Shown here: positions 32,922 through 42,399 of the stretch, piece by piece
Layout of the letters: each line of letters starts with the position of its first letter
How positions within the stretch are numbered: the stretch's first letter is position 1
Source: Caulobacter rhizosphaerae
Lineage (GTDB): Bacteria; Pseudomonadota; Alphaproteobacteria; Caulobacterales; Caulobacteraceae
DNA length: 64,000 bases
NCBI RefSeq assembly: GCF_010977555.1
Contig: NZ_CP048815.1
Span: 2,224,501-2,288,500 of the forward strand
Direction: 5' to 3'
Made by a program: the position numbers and the translations under genes
Notes under the pieces: model-generated
What the model saw: the letters and a program-made list of their open reading frames with translations, nothing else
Told to the model about the DNA's origin: nothing
Database searches by the model: none

Positions 32922-35849
32922 TTGTTTACGAAAAATCGCCGCATCCATGTCGGCTCCGCGTCGGCGCTGGCGTTGTTGTCCTGGGGGGCGATGGCCAATG
33001 CACAGCAAGCCGTCGCGTCAACCGCCGGCGACGCAACGACCATGACGGAGGTCGTCGTCACCGGCTCGCGCATCAACTCGCGCGGCTTCACCCAGCCGAC
33101 GCCGACGACCACGGTGACGGCCGAGGATCTGGAAAAAGCCTCGCAGCCCAACATCTTCCAGGCCATCACCCAGATGCCGGCCCTGCAGGGCAGCACCGGC
33201 AAGACGGTGGCGGCCAACGGCACCAGCTCGGGCGCCCAGGGCCTCAGCGCGTTCAGCCTGCGAGGCCTCGGCGCCATCCGTACACTGACCCTGCTGGACG
33301 GCCAGCGCGTCACCCCGGCCAACATCACCGGCGTCACCGATGTCAGCCAGTTCCCGCAGCTGCTAATCAAGCGCGTCGACGTGGTGACCGGCGGCGCCTC
33401 GGCCTCGTACGGCTCGGACGCGGTCGGCGGCGTGATCAATTTCGTGACCGACACCACCTTCGAGGGCTTCAAGGCGCGGCTGGAAGGCGGCGAGAGCAAG
33501 TACCACGACAACGACACCGTCGTGGCCCAGTTCGCCGGCGGCAAGTCGTTCTTCGACGGTCGGCTTCGCGTGATCGGCAGCGTCGAGTACAACCGCGAAG
33601 CCGGCGTCCTGGCCGGCGACTTCGGCCTGAACCAGGCCGGCGGTCGCGACTGGTTCAATTCGGCCGCCATCCAGGTGCGCCCGATCGGCTCCACCACCGA
33701 CGGCCTGCCGCAGTACCGCGTCATCCAGGGCGCGCAGCAACTCCAGTACGCCAAGTACGGCCTGATCACGAACGGCCCGCTGCAAGGCATCGCCTTCGGG
33801 GTGAACGGCGCGCCGCGTCAGTTCCAGTACGGCTCCAACGGCGTCGCCACGGGCACCGGCGCGGTGACCAACTGCTTCAGCCCGTTCTGCGTGGGCGGCG
33901 ACCTGTCGGGCATCATCGGCGCCTCGCCGACCCTGGCCGCGCGCCTGAAGCGCAAGGTCGCCTACGGCCGCGTCAGCCTCAAGGCCACCGACAACGACGA
34001 GATCTATTTCACGGTCAACGCCGCCGACGCCTACTCGCTGAACCAGCCCAATACCGGCGAAGAGAAGACGGGCCTGACCATCCAGTGCGAGAACCCGTTC
34101 GTTCCCGCCGCGATCAAGGCCTCGTGCGCCACGGCCGGCATCACCAGCTTCGCCTTCGGCACCAGCAACGGCGGCTTTGGTCCCATCGCCGTCAACATCA
34201 AGCGTGAACAGGCCCGCTTCGTCCTGGGCGCCACGGGCAACCACCAACTGTTCGGCACCGACTGGAAGTACGACGCCTACTACGCGTTCGGGACGAACCG
34301 GATCAAACTGGATGTCGACAACATCTCGGTCACCTCGCGCTACAACGCGGCGATCGACGCCATCGCCGGTCCGAACGGCGTCGCGATCTGCCGCGACCCG
34401 GTCGCCCGCGCCAATGGTTGCGTCCCGCTGAATGTCATCGGCCAGGTGGCCCTGGATCCGGCGGCCTTGGCCTATGTCCTGCCGGCCAACGGTCCGTTCC
34501 AGCGCTCCAAGCAGATCGAGTCCGTCGCCAGCTTCAACGTCACGGGCGAGCCGTTCTCGACCTGGGCCGGCCCGGTGGCCATCGCCGCCGGCGCAGAGTG
34601 GCGCGAGGAAGACTACCGCACGATCACCGATCCGTACGGCGACGGCCTGACGGCCACCGCTCATTACAACGCCGACTATCCGGCCGACCCGCTGGTCCGT
34701 ACGACCGGCAACAACTGGTACGCCGGCAACTACCACAGCGGCCACGGCTACTATCACGTGGTCGAGGGCTATCTTGAAGCCAACGTGCCGGTCTTGAAGT
34801 CGGACACGCTGGGCGAGGCCAACATCAACGGCGCCGTCCGTCAGACCAAGTACAGCACCTCGGGCGACGTGACGGCCTGGAAGCTGGGCGGCAGCTGGAA
34901 GACCCCGATCGAGGGTCTGCGCTTCCGCGCGGTGACCTCGCGCGACATCCGCGCGCCGAACCTTTCGGAGCTGTTCGCGCCGCCGGTCGTGACCAACGCC
35001 ACCGTCCTGTACAAGGGCGTCGCCACGAACGTCCTGCTGCAGACCATCGGCAACGCCAACCTGCGTCCTGAAAAGGCCCGCAACACCGAGATCGGCGTCG
35101 TGCTGGCCGAGCCCAAGTGGCTGCCGGGGTTCAGCCTGTCGGTCGACTATTTCGACATCAAGGTGAACGGCGCCATCAGCACCCTGGCCGCCCAGGACCT
35201 GGTCGACCTTTGCGTCGCCGGCAACCAGGAAATTTGCTCGGCCATGCTGCTGACCAGCACCACGCCGAACACCAACTTCGTCCGCGTCCAGGCGTTCAAT
35301 GTCGCCTCGCTGCGCAACAAGGGCTTCGACATCGAGGCGGTCTACCGGAAGAACCTCGAGGATTGGGGCCTGCCGGGCCAGGTGCAGTTGCGGGCCTTGG
35401 CGACGCACACCAGCAGCTTCGTGACGAAGTCGGGCGTGCTGGGCACGGTGCCGGTCGAAAGCGCGGGCGTGAACGTCGGCAACACGCCGGACTGGAAGGC
35501 GACGTTCACCCAGACCTGGACCAAGGACAAGCTCAGCCTCTCGATCTTCGAGCGCTGGATCAGCGACGGCGTCTACAGCAACGAGTTCGTCGAGTGTACG
35601 AGCGGTTGCCCGGTCTCGACGGTGGCGCACCACACCATCGACGACAACCAGATGAAGGGCGCGACCTATGTCGACGTCGGCGGCTCGTACGAGGTCACCG
35701 CCAACACGACCGCCTATTTCAAAATCGACAACCTGTTCGACAAGGACCCGGTCGCCTCGCCGACGACCAATGTCAGCCCCGGCGTGAACCCGTTCCTTTA
35801 TGACGTCATCGGCCGGATGTACCGCGCCGGCGTGCGCCTGAAGTTCTAA
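32922..35849 (+). CDS. TonB-dependent outer-membrane receptor
   Basis: 975 residues from a TTG at 32922, chosen for the AGGAA four bases ahead and because the signal peptide (FTKNRRIHVGSASALALLSWGAMANAQ) starts right there. A TonB box (MTEVVVTGSRI) and a plug domain follow, with PTTTVTAEDLEKASQPNIFQAITQMPAL, FSLRGLGAIRTLTLLDGQRV and VDVVTGGASASYGSDAVGGVINF. The barrel ends in RAGVRLKF. No STN domain, so no own sigma signalling. It belongs to a receptor subfamily different from the pair at 18652/24851. It lies between the D-amino-acid regulator and a GntP permease and GH20 enzyme, so a peptidoglycan-derived or amino-sugar ligand is a reasonable guess. Confidence 0.92.
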   Translation: MFTKNRRIHVGSASALALLSWGAMANAQQAVASTAGDATTMTEVVVTGSRINSRGFTQPTPTTTVTAEDLEKASQPNIFQAITQMPALQGSTGKTVAANGTSSGAQGLSAFSLRGLGAIRTLTLLDGQRVTPANITGVTDVSQFPQLLIKRVDVVTGGASASYGSDAVGGVINFVTDTTFEGFKARLEGGESKYHDNDTVVAQFAGGKSFFDGRLRVIGSVEYNREAGVLAGDFGLNQAGGRDWFNSAAIQVRPIGSTTDGLPQYRVIQGAQQLQYAKYGLITNGPLQGIAFGVNGAPRQFQYGSNGVATGTGAVTNCFSPFCVGGDLSGIIGASPTLAARLKRKVAYGRVSLKATDNDEIYFTVNAADAYSLNQPNTGEEKTGLTIQCENPFVPAAIKASCATAGITSFAFGTSNGGFGPIAVNIKREQARFVLGATGNHQLFGTDWKYDAYYAFGTNRIKLDVDNISVTSRYNAAIDAIAGPNGVAICRDPVARANGCVPLNVIGQVALDPAALAYVLPANGPFQRSKQIESVASFNVTGEPFSTWAGPVAIAAGAEWREEDYRTITDPYGDGLTATAHYNADYPADPLVRTTGNNWYAGNYHSGHGYYHVVEGYLEANVPVLKSDTLGEANINGAVRQTKYSTSGDVTAWKLGGSWKTPIEGLRFRAVTSRDIRAPNLSELFAPPVVTNATVLYKGVATNVLLQTIGNANLRPEKARNTEIGVVLAEPKWLPGFSLSVDYFDIKVNGAISTLAAQDLVDLCVAGNQEICSAMLLTSTTPNTNFVRVQAFNVASLRNKGFDIEAVYRKNLEDWGLPGQVQLRALATHTSSFVTKSGVLGTVPVESAGVNVGNTPDWKATFTQTWTKDKLSLSIFERWISDGVYSNEFVECTSGCPVSTVAHHTIDDNQMKGATYVDVGGSYEVTANTTAYFKIDNLFDKDPVASPTTNVSPGVNPFLYDVIGRMYRAGVRLKF

Positions 35850-35857
35850 GCGTTCCG

Positions 35858-35879
35858 GGCGCGCCGTCCCTGGCGCGCC
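35858..35879 (+). terminator. hairpin just after the third TonB receptor
   Basis: GGCGCGCC, a 6-base loop, and GGCGCGCC again, 8 bases after the stop codon. There is no T tract; it may protect the mRNA end or pause polymerase before the stronger terminator at 35958. Confidence 0.4.
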
Positions 35880-35957
35880 TGTTCCGACCGCCACGACCTC
35901 CCCGGGTGGCGCGGTCGGCCTTAACCTCTCCGACGGCCTCCCCGCCGCGAGAGGTTT

Positions 35958-36009
35958 GATTCCCCGGCGGCGTACGCCGAACCCCACGACGCCGGGGAAT
36001 CGCTCTTTT
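35958..36009 (+). terminator. intrinsic terminator between TonB receptor and GntP permease
   Basis: A 12-bp perfect stem, GATTCCCCGGCG (35958-35969) with CGCCGGGGAATC (35990-36001), has a 20-base loop and a CTCTTTT tail. Confidence 0.6.
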
Positions 36010-36055
36010 CTCCGTTCGCGGCGCAAGACAGTCGCGTGTCCCTGGGTGCCCGGTC

Positions 36056-37387
36056 ATGATGATCCTTGCCGTTGTCGCGTTGATCGCGCTGCTGGTCGTC
36101 CTGATCGCCTGGGGCAAGGTTCCGCCGTTCCTGGCCTTCCTCGTCGTGGCTCTCGGCGGCGCGCTGGCCTTCGGCATGCCGCTGGCGCAGATACCCAAAT
36201 CATTGGAGCGCGGCGTCGGCGACATGCTGGGCGGGCTCGTGGCGATCATCTGCCTGGGCGCGATGTTCGGGCGCGCGATCGCCGACAGCGGCGCGGCTCA
36301 AAGCATCGCCCACACGCTGATCGGCGCGGTGGGCCTGCGTTTCATCCTGCTGGCCATGGCGCTGACCGGCCTAGTCGTCGGGATCCCGCTGTTCTATAGC
36401 GTCGGCTTCGTCGTCATGATCCCGCTGATTTTTTCGGTCGCCAAGCGGGCCGCCTTGCCGCCGGTCTATGTCGGCCTGCCGCTGCTGTGCGGTTTGTCCG
36501 TGGCGCACGGCTTCCTGCCGCCGCATCCGTCGCCGACGGCTCTGGTCACCCTGTTTGGAGCCGACACGGGCCTGACCTTGGCCTATGGCCTGGTGGTCAG
36601 CATCGCCGCGCTGCTGGTCGGCGGACCCGTGCTGACGCTGACGCTCAAACGGGTCGGGGTCCTGCCGCTGGGCGGTCCGCCGGCGGACTCGCCCTTCGCC
36701 GCCGGAGCGGCCAGCGAGGGCTCCGCGCCAGGCGCCTTCAACAGCTTCACGACCGCGCTGGCCCCGGTGGTGATGATCGCCGCGACCACGGCCCTGCTGG
36801 TGGCGTTGAAGTCGCCGTCACCGGCGCGGGACATCGTCGGCTTCATCGGTCACCCGGCCGTCGTGCTGATCCTGTGCCTGATCTACGCCACCTTCAGCCT
36901 GGGCCTGCTGCGCGGCGTGTCGATCCCGGCGCAGATGCAGCGCTATGGCGACGCCCTGAAGGAGGTTGCTGGCGTCCTGCTGATCCTGGCCGGAGCAGGG
37001 GCGCTGAAGCAGATCTTCGTCGACAGCGGCGTCAGCGCCGCCTTGGGCGGCTGGTTGGGCGCCTTGCCTTTGCATCCGCTGGTGCTGGGCTGGCTGATCG
37101 CCATGGTCATCCGCGTGGCCCTGGGCTCGGCGACGATCGCCGGCTTGACGGCGGCGGGCCTGGTGCAGCCGCTACTGGCCGCCACCCATGTCGATCCCAA
37201 CCTCATGGTCCTGGCCATCGGCGCGGGCAGCCTGATGTTCTCCCACGTCAACGACCCGGGCTTCTGGCTGTTCAAGGAGTATTTCGGCCTGACCCTGAAG
37301 GAGACCCTGCTGTCCTGGACGGTGATGGAGAGCCTGGTCGGCGTGGTGGGCCTGGTCTGCGTGCTGGGCCTCAGCCTTGTCGTCTGA
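36056..37387 (+). CDS. GntP family permease
   Basis: 443 residues, about 12 membrane segments. Family hallmarks are GMPLAQIPKSLERGVGDMLG, GIPLFYSVGFVVMIPLIFSVAK, HGFLPPHPSPTALV, RVALGSATIAGLTAAG and SHVNDPGFWLFKEYFGLT. GntP proteins are proton symporters for gluconate and related acids; the branch also includes the D-serine transporter DsdX of E. coli. The locus contains D-amino-acid enzymes, so D-serine or another D-amino acid is as plausible as gluconate (a glucose dehydrogenase lies 20 kb upstream). It is followed 64 bases later by the GH20 gene in the same direction. Confidence 0.9.
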   Translation: MMILAVVALIALLVVLIAWGKVPPFLAFLVVALGGALAFGMPLAQIPKSLERGVGDMLGGLVAIICLGAMFGRAIADSGAAQSIAHTLIGAVGLRFILLAMALTGLVVGIPLFYSVGFVVMIPLIFSVAKRAALPPVYVGLPLLCGLSVAHGFLPPHPSPTALVTLFGADTGLTLAYGLVVSIAALLVGGPVLTLTLKRVGVLPLGGPPADSPFAAGAASEGSAPGAFNSFTTALAPVVMIAATTALLVALKSPSPARDIVGFIGHPAVVLILCLIYATFSLGLLRGVSIPAQMQRYGDALKEVAGVLLILAGAGALKQIFVDSGVSAALGGWLGALPLHPLVLGWLIAMVIRVALGSATIAGLTAAGLVQPLLAATHVDPNLMVLAIGAGSLMFSHVNDPGFWLFKEYFGLTLKETLLSWTVMESLVGVVGLVCVLGLSLVV

Positions 37388-37451
37388 TCCTCGATCCGAC
37401 CTGTCGTACCCAACAATCAAGAAGCGCTGACGAGCGGCCTCGGGAGACCCC

Positions 37452-39743
37452 ATGTCCAGCATCCTCCGTTCCGCCGCCGCGATCGTGGCCGCCGCCGTCG
37501 TCCTGCCGGCCCCCGCCCTGGCTGCGCAGGCCTTTGCGGTGACCCCGGCGCCGGCCCGGCTGACGCCGCAGAAGGGCGTGCTGAGGCTCGGAGCGGGCGA
37601 CGCCGTCTGGATCGCTCCAGGCGACGCCGAGGCGCGGTTGGCGGCTCAGTGGCTGGTCGACACAATAGCCGTCACGCGCGGCGTGCGCCTGGTGGTCAAG
37701 GAGGGCGCCGCGACCCCGGCGACGGGCGGGGTGGTCCTGACACGCGGCGGGCCGGAGGGGGAAGGCTACGCACTGGACGTCTCGTCCCACCGGGCCGAGA
37801 TCCGCGCCAAGGACAGGGCAGGCCTCTTCTATGGCGCGGTGTCTCTGTGGCAACTGGCGGCTCCGTCCAGGGGCGGCGCGCCGCTGCGCGTCCAAGCCGT
37901 CCGCATCGATGACGCGCCGCGCTTCGCCTGGCGCGGCTTGATGCTGGATACCGCTCGCCACTACCGCAGCCCCGAGGTGATCAAGCGGATCATCGATGGC
38001 ATGGCCAGTCTGAAGCTAAATACGTTGCACTGGCATCTGACCGACGATCAGGGCTGGCGGTTGGAGATCAAGAAGTATCCGAAGCTGACCGAGCATGGCG
38101 CCTGGCGGCAGCCGGCCGGCGCGGCGGGCCTTACCACTTCGGGCCAGGCGGTGCGCTATGGCGGCGTCTACACCCAGGACCAGGCGCGCGAGATCGTCGC
38201 CTACGCCGCCGCCCGCAACATCACCGTCGTGCCGGAGATCGAGATGCCCGGCCACGCCCAGGCGGCGATCTCCAGCTATCCTGCGCTGGGCACGCGTCCC
38301 GCCGCCGAGAAGGTGATGGCCGACTGGGGTGTTTATCCCGACATCTTCAACGTCGACGACGCCACCTTCGCCTTCCTGGAGGACGTGCTCGACGAGGTGA
38401 TGGCGATCTTCCCGTCGCCCTATATCCACGTCGGCGGTGACGAGGCCTTGAAGACCCAGTGGGAAGCCAGCCCCGCCATCCAGGCCAAGATCAAGGCCCT
38501 GGGCCTGCCCGATGAGCACGCGCTGCAGAGCTACTTCATCCAGCGCATCGAGAAGCACCTGAACGCCAAGGGGCGGCGTCTGATCGGCTGGGACGAGATC
38601 CTGGAGGGAGGCTTGGCCCCAAACGCCACGGTCATGTCCTGGCGCGGGCTGGAAGGCGCCGTCGCGGCCGCCAAGCAGGGCCATGACACGGTGTTGGCGC
38701 CGGGGCCGGTGCTCTATTTCGACCATCGCCAGAGCACCTCGCCCGACGAACCGCCGGGTCGGGGCAAGCTTTCGACCCTGAAAACCGTCTACACTTTTGA
38801 CGCCGAGCCGTCCGAGCTGACGCCCGAGCAGCACAAGCACGTGCTGGGCGTGGAGGCCACGCTGTTCAGCGAGCACATCCGGACCGACGAGCGCGCCGTC
38901 ACCATGCTGTTCCCGCGCCTGGCGGCTCTGGCGGAGAACGCCTGGACGCCGGGCTCGAACCAGAGCTGGGACCGCTTCGTCGATCGCCTGCCCGCGACCC
39001 TGGGCCGCCTGAGCGATCTGGGCCTGACCCATGACTCCGTGCCGTTCGAACCGCAGGCCGCCTTCACCACGCCGGGCGAAACGATCGGCGCCCAGCTCGA
39101 CACGGGCCTGCAGATCGGCCAGGTGCGCTACACCACCGACGGCGGCGAGCCGACGCCGGTCTCGCCCGCCTACAAGGCGCCGCTGGCGCTGAAGCCCGGC
39201 GTCGAGCTGAAGGCGCGGACCTTCCTGGATCAGTATCCGCTGGGTCGGACACGCGCGTGGGCGGTGACGCCCGAAACCGCTCTGACCCGCCGCTCGCAAC
39301 AACTGGCGCGCTGCACCGAAAGCCTGCTTCTGAACCTGGAGGACGATGGCGCCAACGCGATGGGCGAGCGCGGCACGTTCATGCTCGACATCCTCAACCC
39401 GTGCTGGATCTGGAAGAACGTCGACCTGACCAACGGCGCCAGGCTGACCGTCAAGGTCGGCCAGCTGCCGTTCAATTTCCAGCTGGGCAACAAGCTCGAT
39501 CCGCTGCCGGTGCGGCCGGCGTCGCGGCCGGAGGGCGAGTTGGAGGTGCGGTTCGGCTGCAAGGGCCCGCGCTTGGCGACGGTCCCGCTGACGGAAGCCG
39601 CACGCAACAGCGCCCTGACCGAACTTCAGGTCGATGTTCCGGGACGAGGCGTCGGCGACCTTTGCTTTACCTTCGCCAGCCGCGCGATCGAGCCGATGTG
39701 GGCCTTGTACAGTGTCCGAATCGCACCGAACGCGACTCGCTGA
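37452..39743 (+). CDS. secreted GH20 beta-N-acetylhexosaminidase
   Basis: 763 residues from the ATG at 37452 (GGGAGA ahead). Signal peptide through residue 24 (APALAA). A GH20 N-terminal domain (about 30-150) precedes the catalytic TIM barrel, beginning RFAWRGLMLDTARHY. The catalytic Asp-Glu pair is D330-E331 in HVGGDEALK, and conserved residues LHWHLTDDQGWR and EIEMPGHAQA are present. A C-terminal extension of about 200 residues (from residue 545) is beta-rich and may bind carbohydrate. It cleaves terminal GlcNAc or GalNAc from chitin fragments, glycans or muropeptides in the periplasm or outside. It probably forms an operon with the GntP permease. Confidence 0.93.
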   Translation: MSSILRSAAAIVAAAVVLPAPALAAQAFAVTPAPARLTPQKGVLRLGAGDAVWIAPGDAEARLAAQWLVDTIAVTRGVRLVVKEGAATPATGGVVLTRGGPEGEGYALDVSSHRAEIRAKDRAGLFYGAVSLWQLAAPSRGGAPLRVQAVRIDDAPRFAWRGLMLDTARHYRSPEVIKRIIDGMASLKLNTLHWHLTDDQGWRLEIKKYPKLTEHGAWRQPAGAAGLTTSGQAVRYGGVYTQDQAREIVAYAAARNITVVPEIEMPGHAQAAISSYPALGTRPAAEKVMADWGVYPDIFNVDDATFAFLEDVLDEVMAIFPSPYIHVGGDEALKTQWEASPAIQAKIKALGLPDEHALQSYFIQRIEKHLNAKGRRLIGWDEILEGGLAPNATVMSWRGLEGAVAAAKQGHDTVLAPGPVLYFDHRQSTSPDEPPGRGKLSTLKTVYTFDAEPSELTPEQHKHVLGVEATLFSEHIRTDERAVTMLFPRLAALAENAWTPGSNQSWDRFVDRLPATLGRLSDLGLTHDSVPFEPQAAFTTPGETIGAQLDTGLQIGQVRYTTDGGEPTPVSPAYKAPLALKPGVELKARTFLDQYPLGRTRAWAVTPETALTRRSQQLARCTESLLLNLEDDGANAMGERGTFMLDILNPCWIWKNVDLTNGARLTVKVGQLPFNFQLGNKLDPLPVRPASRPEGELEVRFGCKGPRLATVPLTEAARNSALTELQVDVPGRGVGDLCFTFASRAIEPMWALYSVRIAPNATR

Positions 39744-39857
39744 GCTGGCCGTGTCTTGCGCGACCAGACGAGGTCGCAAGGCAAACGAAGCGCGTCGTGG
39801 GTTCCGATGGGCGCAGGCGATGGAGGCCGTCGGAGACGGGAAAGGTTTGTCTCAGCC

Positions 39858-40754
39858 TCAGCTCAGCTCAGCCAGCCGTCCGCGGAGCATCTGCAGCACG
39901 GCCGAGAAATCCTTTCCGCCAAAGCCGTTGGCGTCGAACAGGGCGTAGAGGGCCTCGGCCTGGGCGCCCATCGGGGTCGAGGCCCCGGCCCGCGCGGCGG
40001 CCTCCTGGGCCAGCTTGAGGTCCTTGAGCATCATCGCCGTGGCGAAGCCGCCCTCGTAGTTGCGGTCCGCCGGGGTGGCGGGACCCACGCCCGGGACCGG
40101 GCAATAGGTCGACACCGACCAGCACTGGCCCGACGACTTGCTGGCGATCTCGAAGAACCGGTCGGCGGCCAGGCCCAGCTTCTCGGCCAGGGCGAAGGCC
40201 TCGCAGGTTCCCAGCATCGACACGCCCAGCAGCATGTTGTTGCAGATCTTGGCCGCCTGGCCCGCCCCGTGGTCGCCGGCGTGGATCGTCACCCGCGCCA
40301 TCGGGGCCAGGGCCGCCTCGACCGCTGCGAAGTCATCGGCGTCGCAGCCGACCATGAAGGCCAGGGTCCCGGCCTCGGCGGCCATGACCCCGCCCGACAC
40401 CGGGGCGTCGGCGAAGCGGAAGCCGGCGGCCTTCGCCTGGCCGGCCACCGCTCGGGCGCTGTCGACGTCGATGGTCGAGCAGTCGATCAACAGGGCCGAC
40501 TTGGGCGCATGGGCCAGCACCTGCTCGCCATAGACGCCGCGCACGTGCGGTCCGGCCGGCAGCATGGTGATCACCACCTCGGCGTCCGCGACCGCCTCGG
40601 CCACCGAGCCCGCCGGATGGCAGCCGGCCGCCGCGGCCTTGTCCAGCGCCGCCGCCGACAGGTCGAAGGCGCGGACATGATGCTGGGCCTTGGCCTGGTT
40701 GGCGGCCATGCCGCCGCCCATGTTGCCCAGGCCGATGAAGGCGATGCGGGTCAT
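39858..40754 (-). CDS. mmsB: 3-hydroxyisobutyrate dehydrogenase
   Basis: Oxidises 3-hydroxyisobutyrate to methylmalonate semialdehyde with NAD in valine breakdown. 298 residues. Rossmann signature FIGLGNMGGGMA at the N-terminus, substrate site DAPVSGGVMAAEAGTL, and the catalytic Lys in GAGQAAKICNNM. It follows mmsA on the same strand after a 57-base gap, with AGGA before the ATG at 40754, so one operon is likely. It is convergent with the GH20 gene. Confidence 0.94.
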   Translation of the reverse strand: MTRIAFIGLGNMGGGMAANQAKAQHHVRAFDLSAAALDKAAAAGCHPAGSVAEAVADAEVVITMLPAGPHVRGVYGEQVLAHAPKSALLIDCSTIDVDSARAVAGQAKAAGFRFADAPVSGGVMAAEAGTLAFMVGCDADDFAAVEAALAPMARVTIHAGDHGAGQAAKICNNMLLGVSMLGTCEAFALAEKLGLAADRFFEIASKSSGQCWSVSTYCPVPGVGPATPADRNYEGGFATAMMLKDLKLAQEAAARAGASTPMGAQAEALYALFDANGFGGKDFSAVLQMLRGRLAELS

Positions 40755-40811
40755 GCTTGAAGTCCTGGTTGCAGCGGCGTCCTAACCGCCGGGAGGGGCG
40801 GCGCACCGAGC

Positions 40812-42308
40812 CTATTGCATGGTCGGAATGACGAAGGCGTCGCCTTCGTGGTCGCCCTCGGGCCAGCGGGCGGTGATCGTCTTGACCTTCGTGTAGAACT
40901 TCACGCCCTCGACGCCGTGCTGGTTGGTGTCGCCGAACGCGCTGCGCTTCCAGCCGCCGAAGGTGTGGTAGGCCACCGGCACCGGGATCGGCACGTTGAT
41001 GCCCACCATGCCGACATTGACCCGGCTGGCGAACTCACGCGCCGCCCGGCCGTTGCGGGTGAAGATGGCCACGCCGTTTCCGTACTGGTGCTCGGACGGC
41101 AGCGCCAGGGCCTCCTCGAAGCTCTCGGCGCGGACGATCTGCAGGACAGGGCCGAAGATCTCCTCCTGGTAGGTCTTCATGCCCTTCTTGACGCCGTCGA
41201 ACAGCGACGGGCCGATGAAGAAACCCTTCTCGAAGCCTTGCAGGGCGAAGTCACGGCCATCGACCACCAGTTCGGCGCCTTCGTCGACGCCGACCTGGAT
41301 GTAGTCGGCGATCTTGGCCCGGTGCGCGGCGCTGACCACCGGGCCGTAGTGGACGCCCGGGTCGGTGGAGATGCCGACCTTCAGGGTCTCGATCTCGGCG
41401 ACCATCCGCTCGCGCAATTCGTCCGCAGTCTTCTTGCCGACCGGGACCACCACCGGCAGCGCCATGCAGCGCTCGCCGGCCGAGCCGAAGGCCGCGCCCG
41501 AGAGGTCCTTGACCACCTGGTCCAGGTCGGCGTCGGGCAGGACGATGCCGTGGTTCTTGGCCCCGCCCATGGCTTGGACGCGTTTTCCGTGGGCCGCGCC
41601 CGTCTGGTAGACATAATGGGCGATGTCGGAGCTGCCGACGAAGCTGACGGCGCGGATCAGCGGGTGGGTCAGGATGGCGTCGACGGCGCTCTTGTCGCCG
41701 TGGACCACGTTCAGCACGCCCGCCGGAGCCCCGGCCTCCATCATCAGCTCGGCCAGCTTGACCGGCACCGTCGGGTCCTTTTCCGACGGCTTGAGGATGA
41801 AGCTGTTGCCCACGGCGATGGCGACGCCGAACATCCACATCGGGATCATGGCCGGGAAGTTGAACGGGGTGATGCCCGCGCAGACGCCCAGCGGCTGGCG
41901 CATCGAATAGACGTCGATGCCCGGGCCGGCGCCCTCGGTGTATTCGCCCTTCATCACATGGGGGATGCCACAGGCGAACTCGATGACTTCGAGACCGCGC
42001 TGGATGTCGCCCTTGCTGTCGGCGATGACCTTGCCGTGCTCGGACGACAGGAGTTCGGCCAGGGCGTTCATGTCGCGCTCGATCAGGCGCTTGAACTCGA
42101 ACATCACCCGGGCGCGGCGCTGCGGATTGGTGGCGGCCCAGCCGATCTGCGCTTTTGCGGCCGCCTGGACGGCGGCGTCCAGTTCGGCGTCGGTCGCCAG
42201 CGCCACCCGGGCCTGGACCTCGCCGGTATTGGGATTGAAGACGTCGCCGAAGCGGCCGGAGGCGCCTTCGAGGACTTGTCCGTTCACGAAATGGCCGATG
42301 GTCCGCAC
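40812..42308 (-). CDS. mmsA: methylmalonate-semialdehyde dehydrogenase (CoA-acylating)
   Basis: Converts methylmalonate semialdehyde to propionyl-CoA in valine catabolism; it takes the product of mmsB. 498 residues from a GTG at 42308, which has GGAGAG ahead and gives the usual length; the frame is open to 42401. Aldehyde dehydrogenase motifs: ITPFNFPAMIPMWM, FVGSSDIAHYVY, and the catalytic Cys C281 in SAGERCMALP. The usual general base Glu region reads QAMGGAKNHGIVLPDA, as in CoA-dependent members. Divergent from the LysR gene at 42400. Confidence 0.95.
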   Translation of the reverse strand: MRTIGHFVNGQVLEGASGRFGDVFNPNTGEVQARVALATDAELDAAVQAAAKAQIGWAATNPQRRARVMFEFKRLIERDMNALAELLSSEHGKVIADSKGDIQRGLEVIEFACGIPHVMKGEYTEGAGPGIDVYSMRQPLGVCAGITPFNFPAMIPMWMFGVAIAVGNSFILKPSEKDPTVPVKLAELMMEAGAPAGVLNVVHGDKSAVDAILTHPLIRAVSFVGSSDIAHYVYQTGAAHGKRVQAMGGAKNHGIVLPDADLDQVVKDLSGAAFGSAGERCMALPVVVPVGKKTADELRERMVAEIETLKVGISTDPGVHYGPVVSAAHRAKIADYIQVGVDEGAELVVDGRDFALQGFEKGFFIGPSLFDGVKKGMKTYQEEIFGPVLQIVRAESFEEALALPSEHQYGNGVAIFTRNGRAAREFASRVNVGMVGINVPIPVPVAYHTFGGWKRSAFGDTNQHGVEGVKFYTKVKTITARWPEGDHEGDAFVIPTMQ

Positions 42309-42348
42309 AGCGCTCTCCGATTGTTGGGCCGCACTATCTCCGATATAT

Positions 42349-42374
42349 GCAAGATGGCTATTGCGATTATGCAA
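42349..42374. promoter_or_regulatory. candidate LysR binding region between mmsA and lysR
   Basis: Alternating GCAA (42349), TTGC (42361) and GCAA (42371) elements form two overlapping inverted pairs in the 91-base divergent spacer. LysR proteins usually bind such interrupted dyads. Confidence 0.35.
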
Positions 42375-42399
42375 AGGGCTTGGGCAAATTTTCACAGCC

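Noticed and set aside
33363..36026. Minus-strand open frame of 887 codons opposite the third TonB receptor
   Set aside because: Antisense of a convincing receptor gene; low-complexity composition and no start signal.
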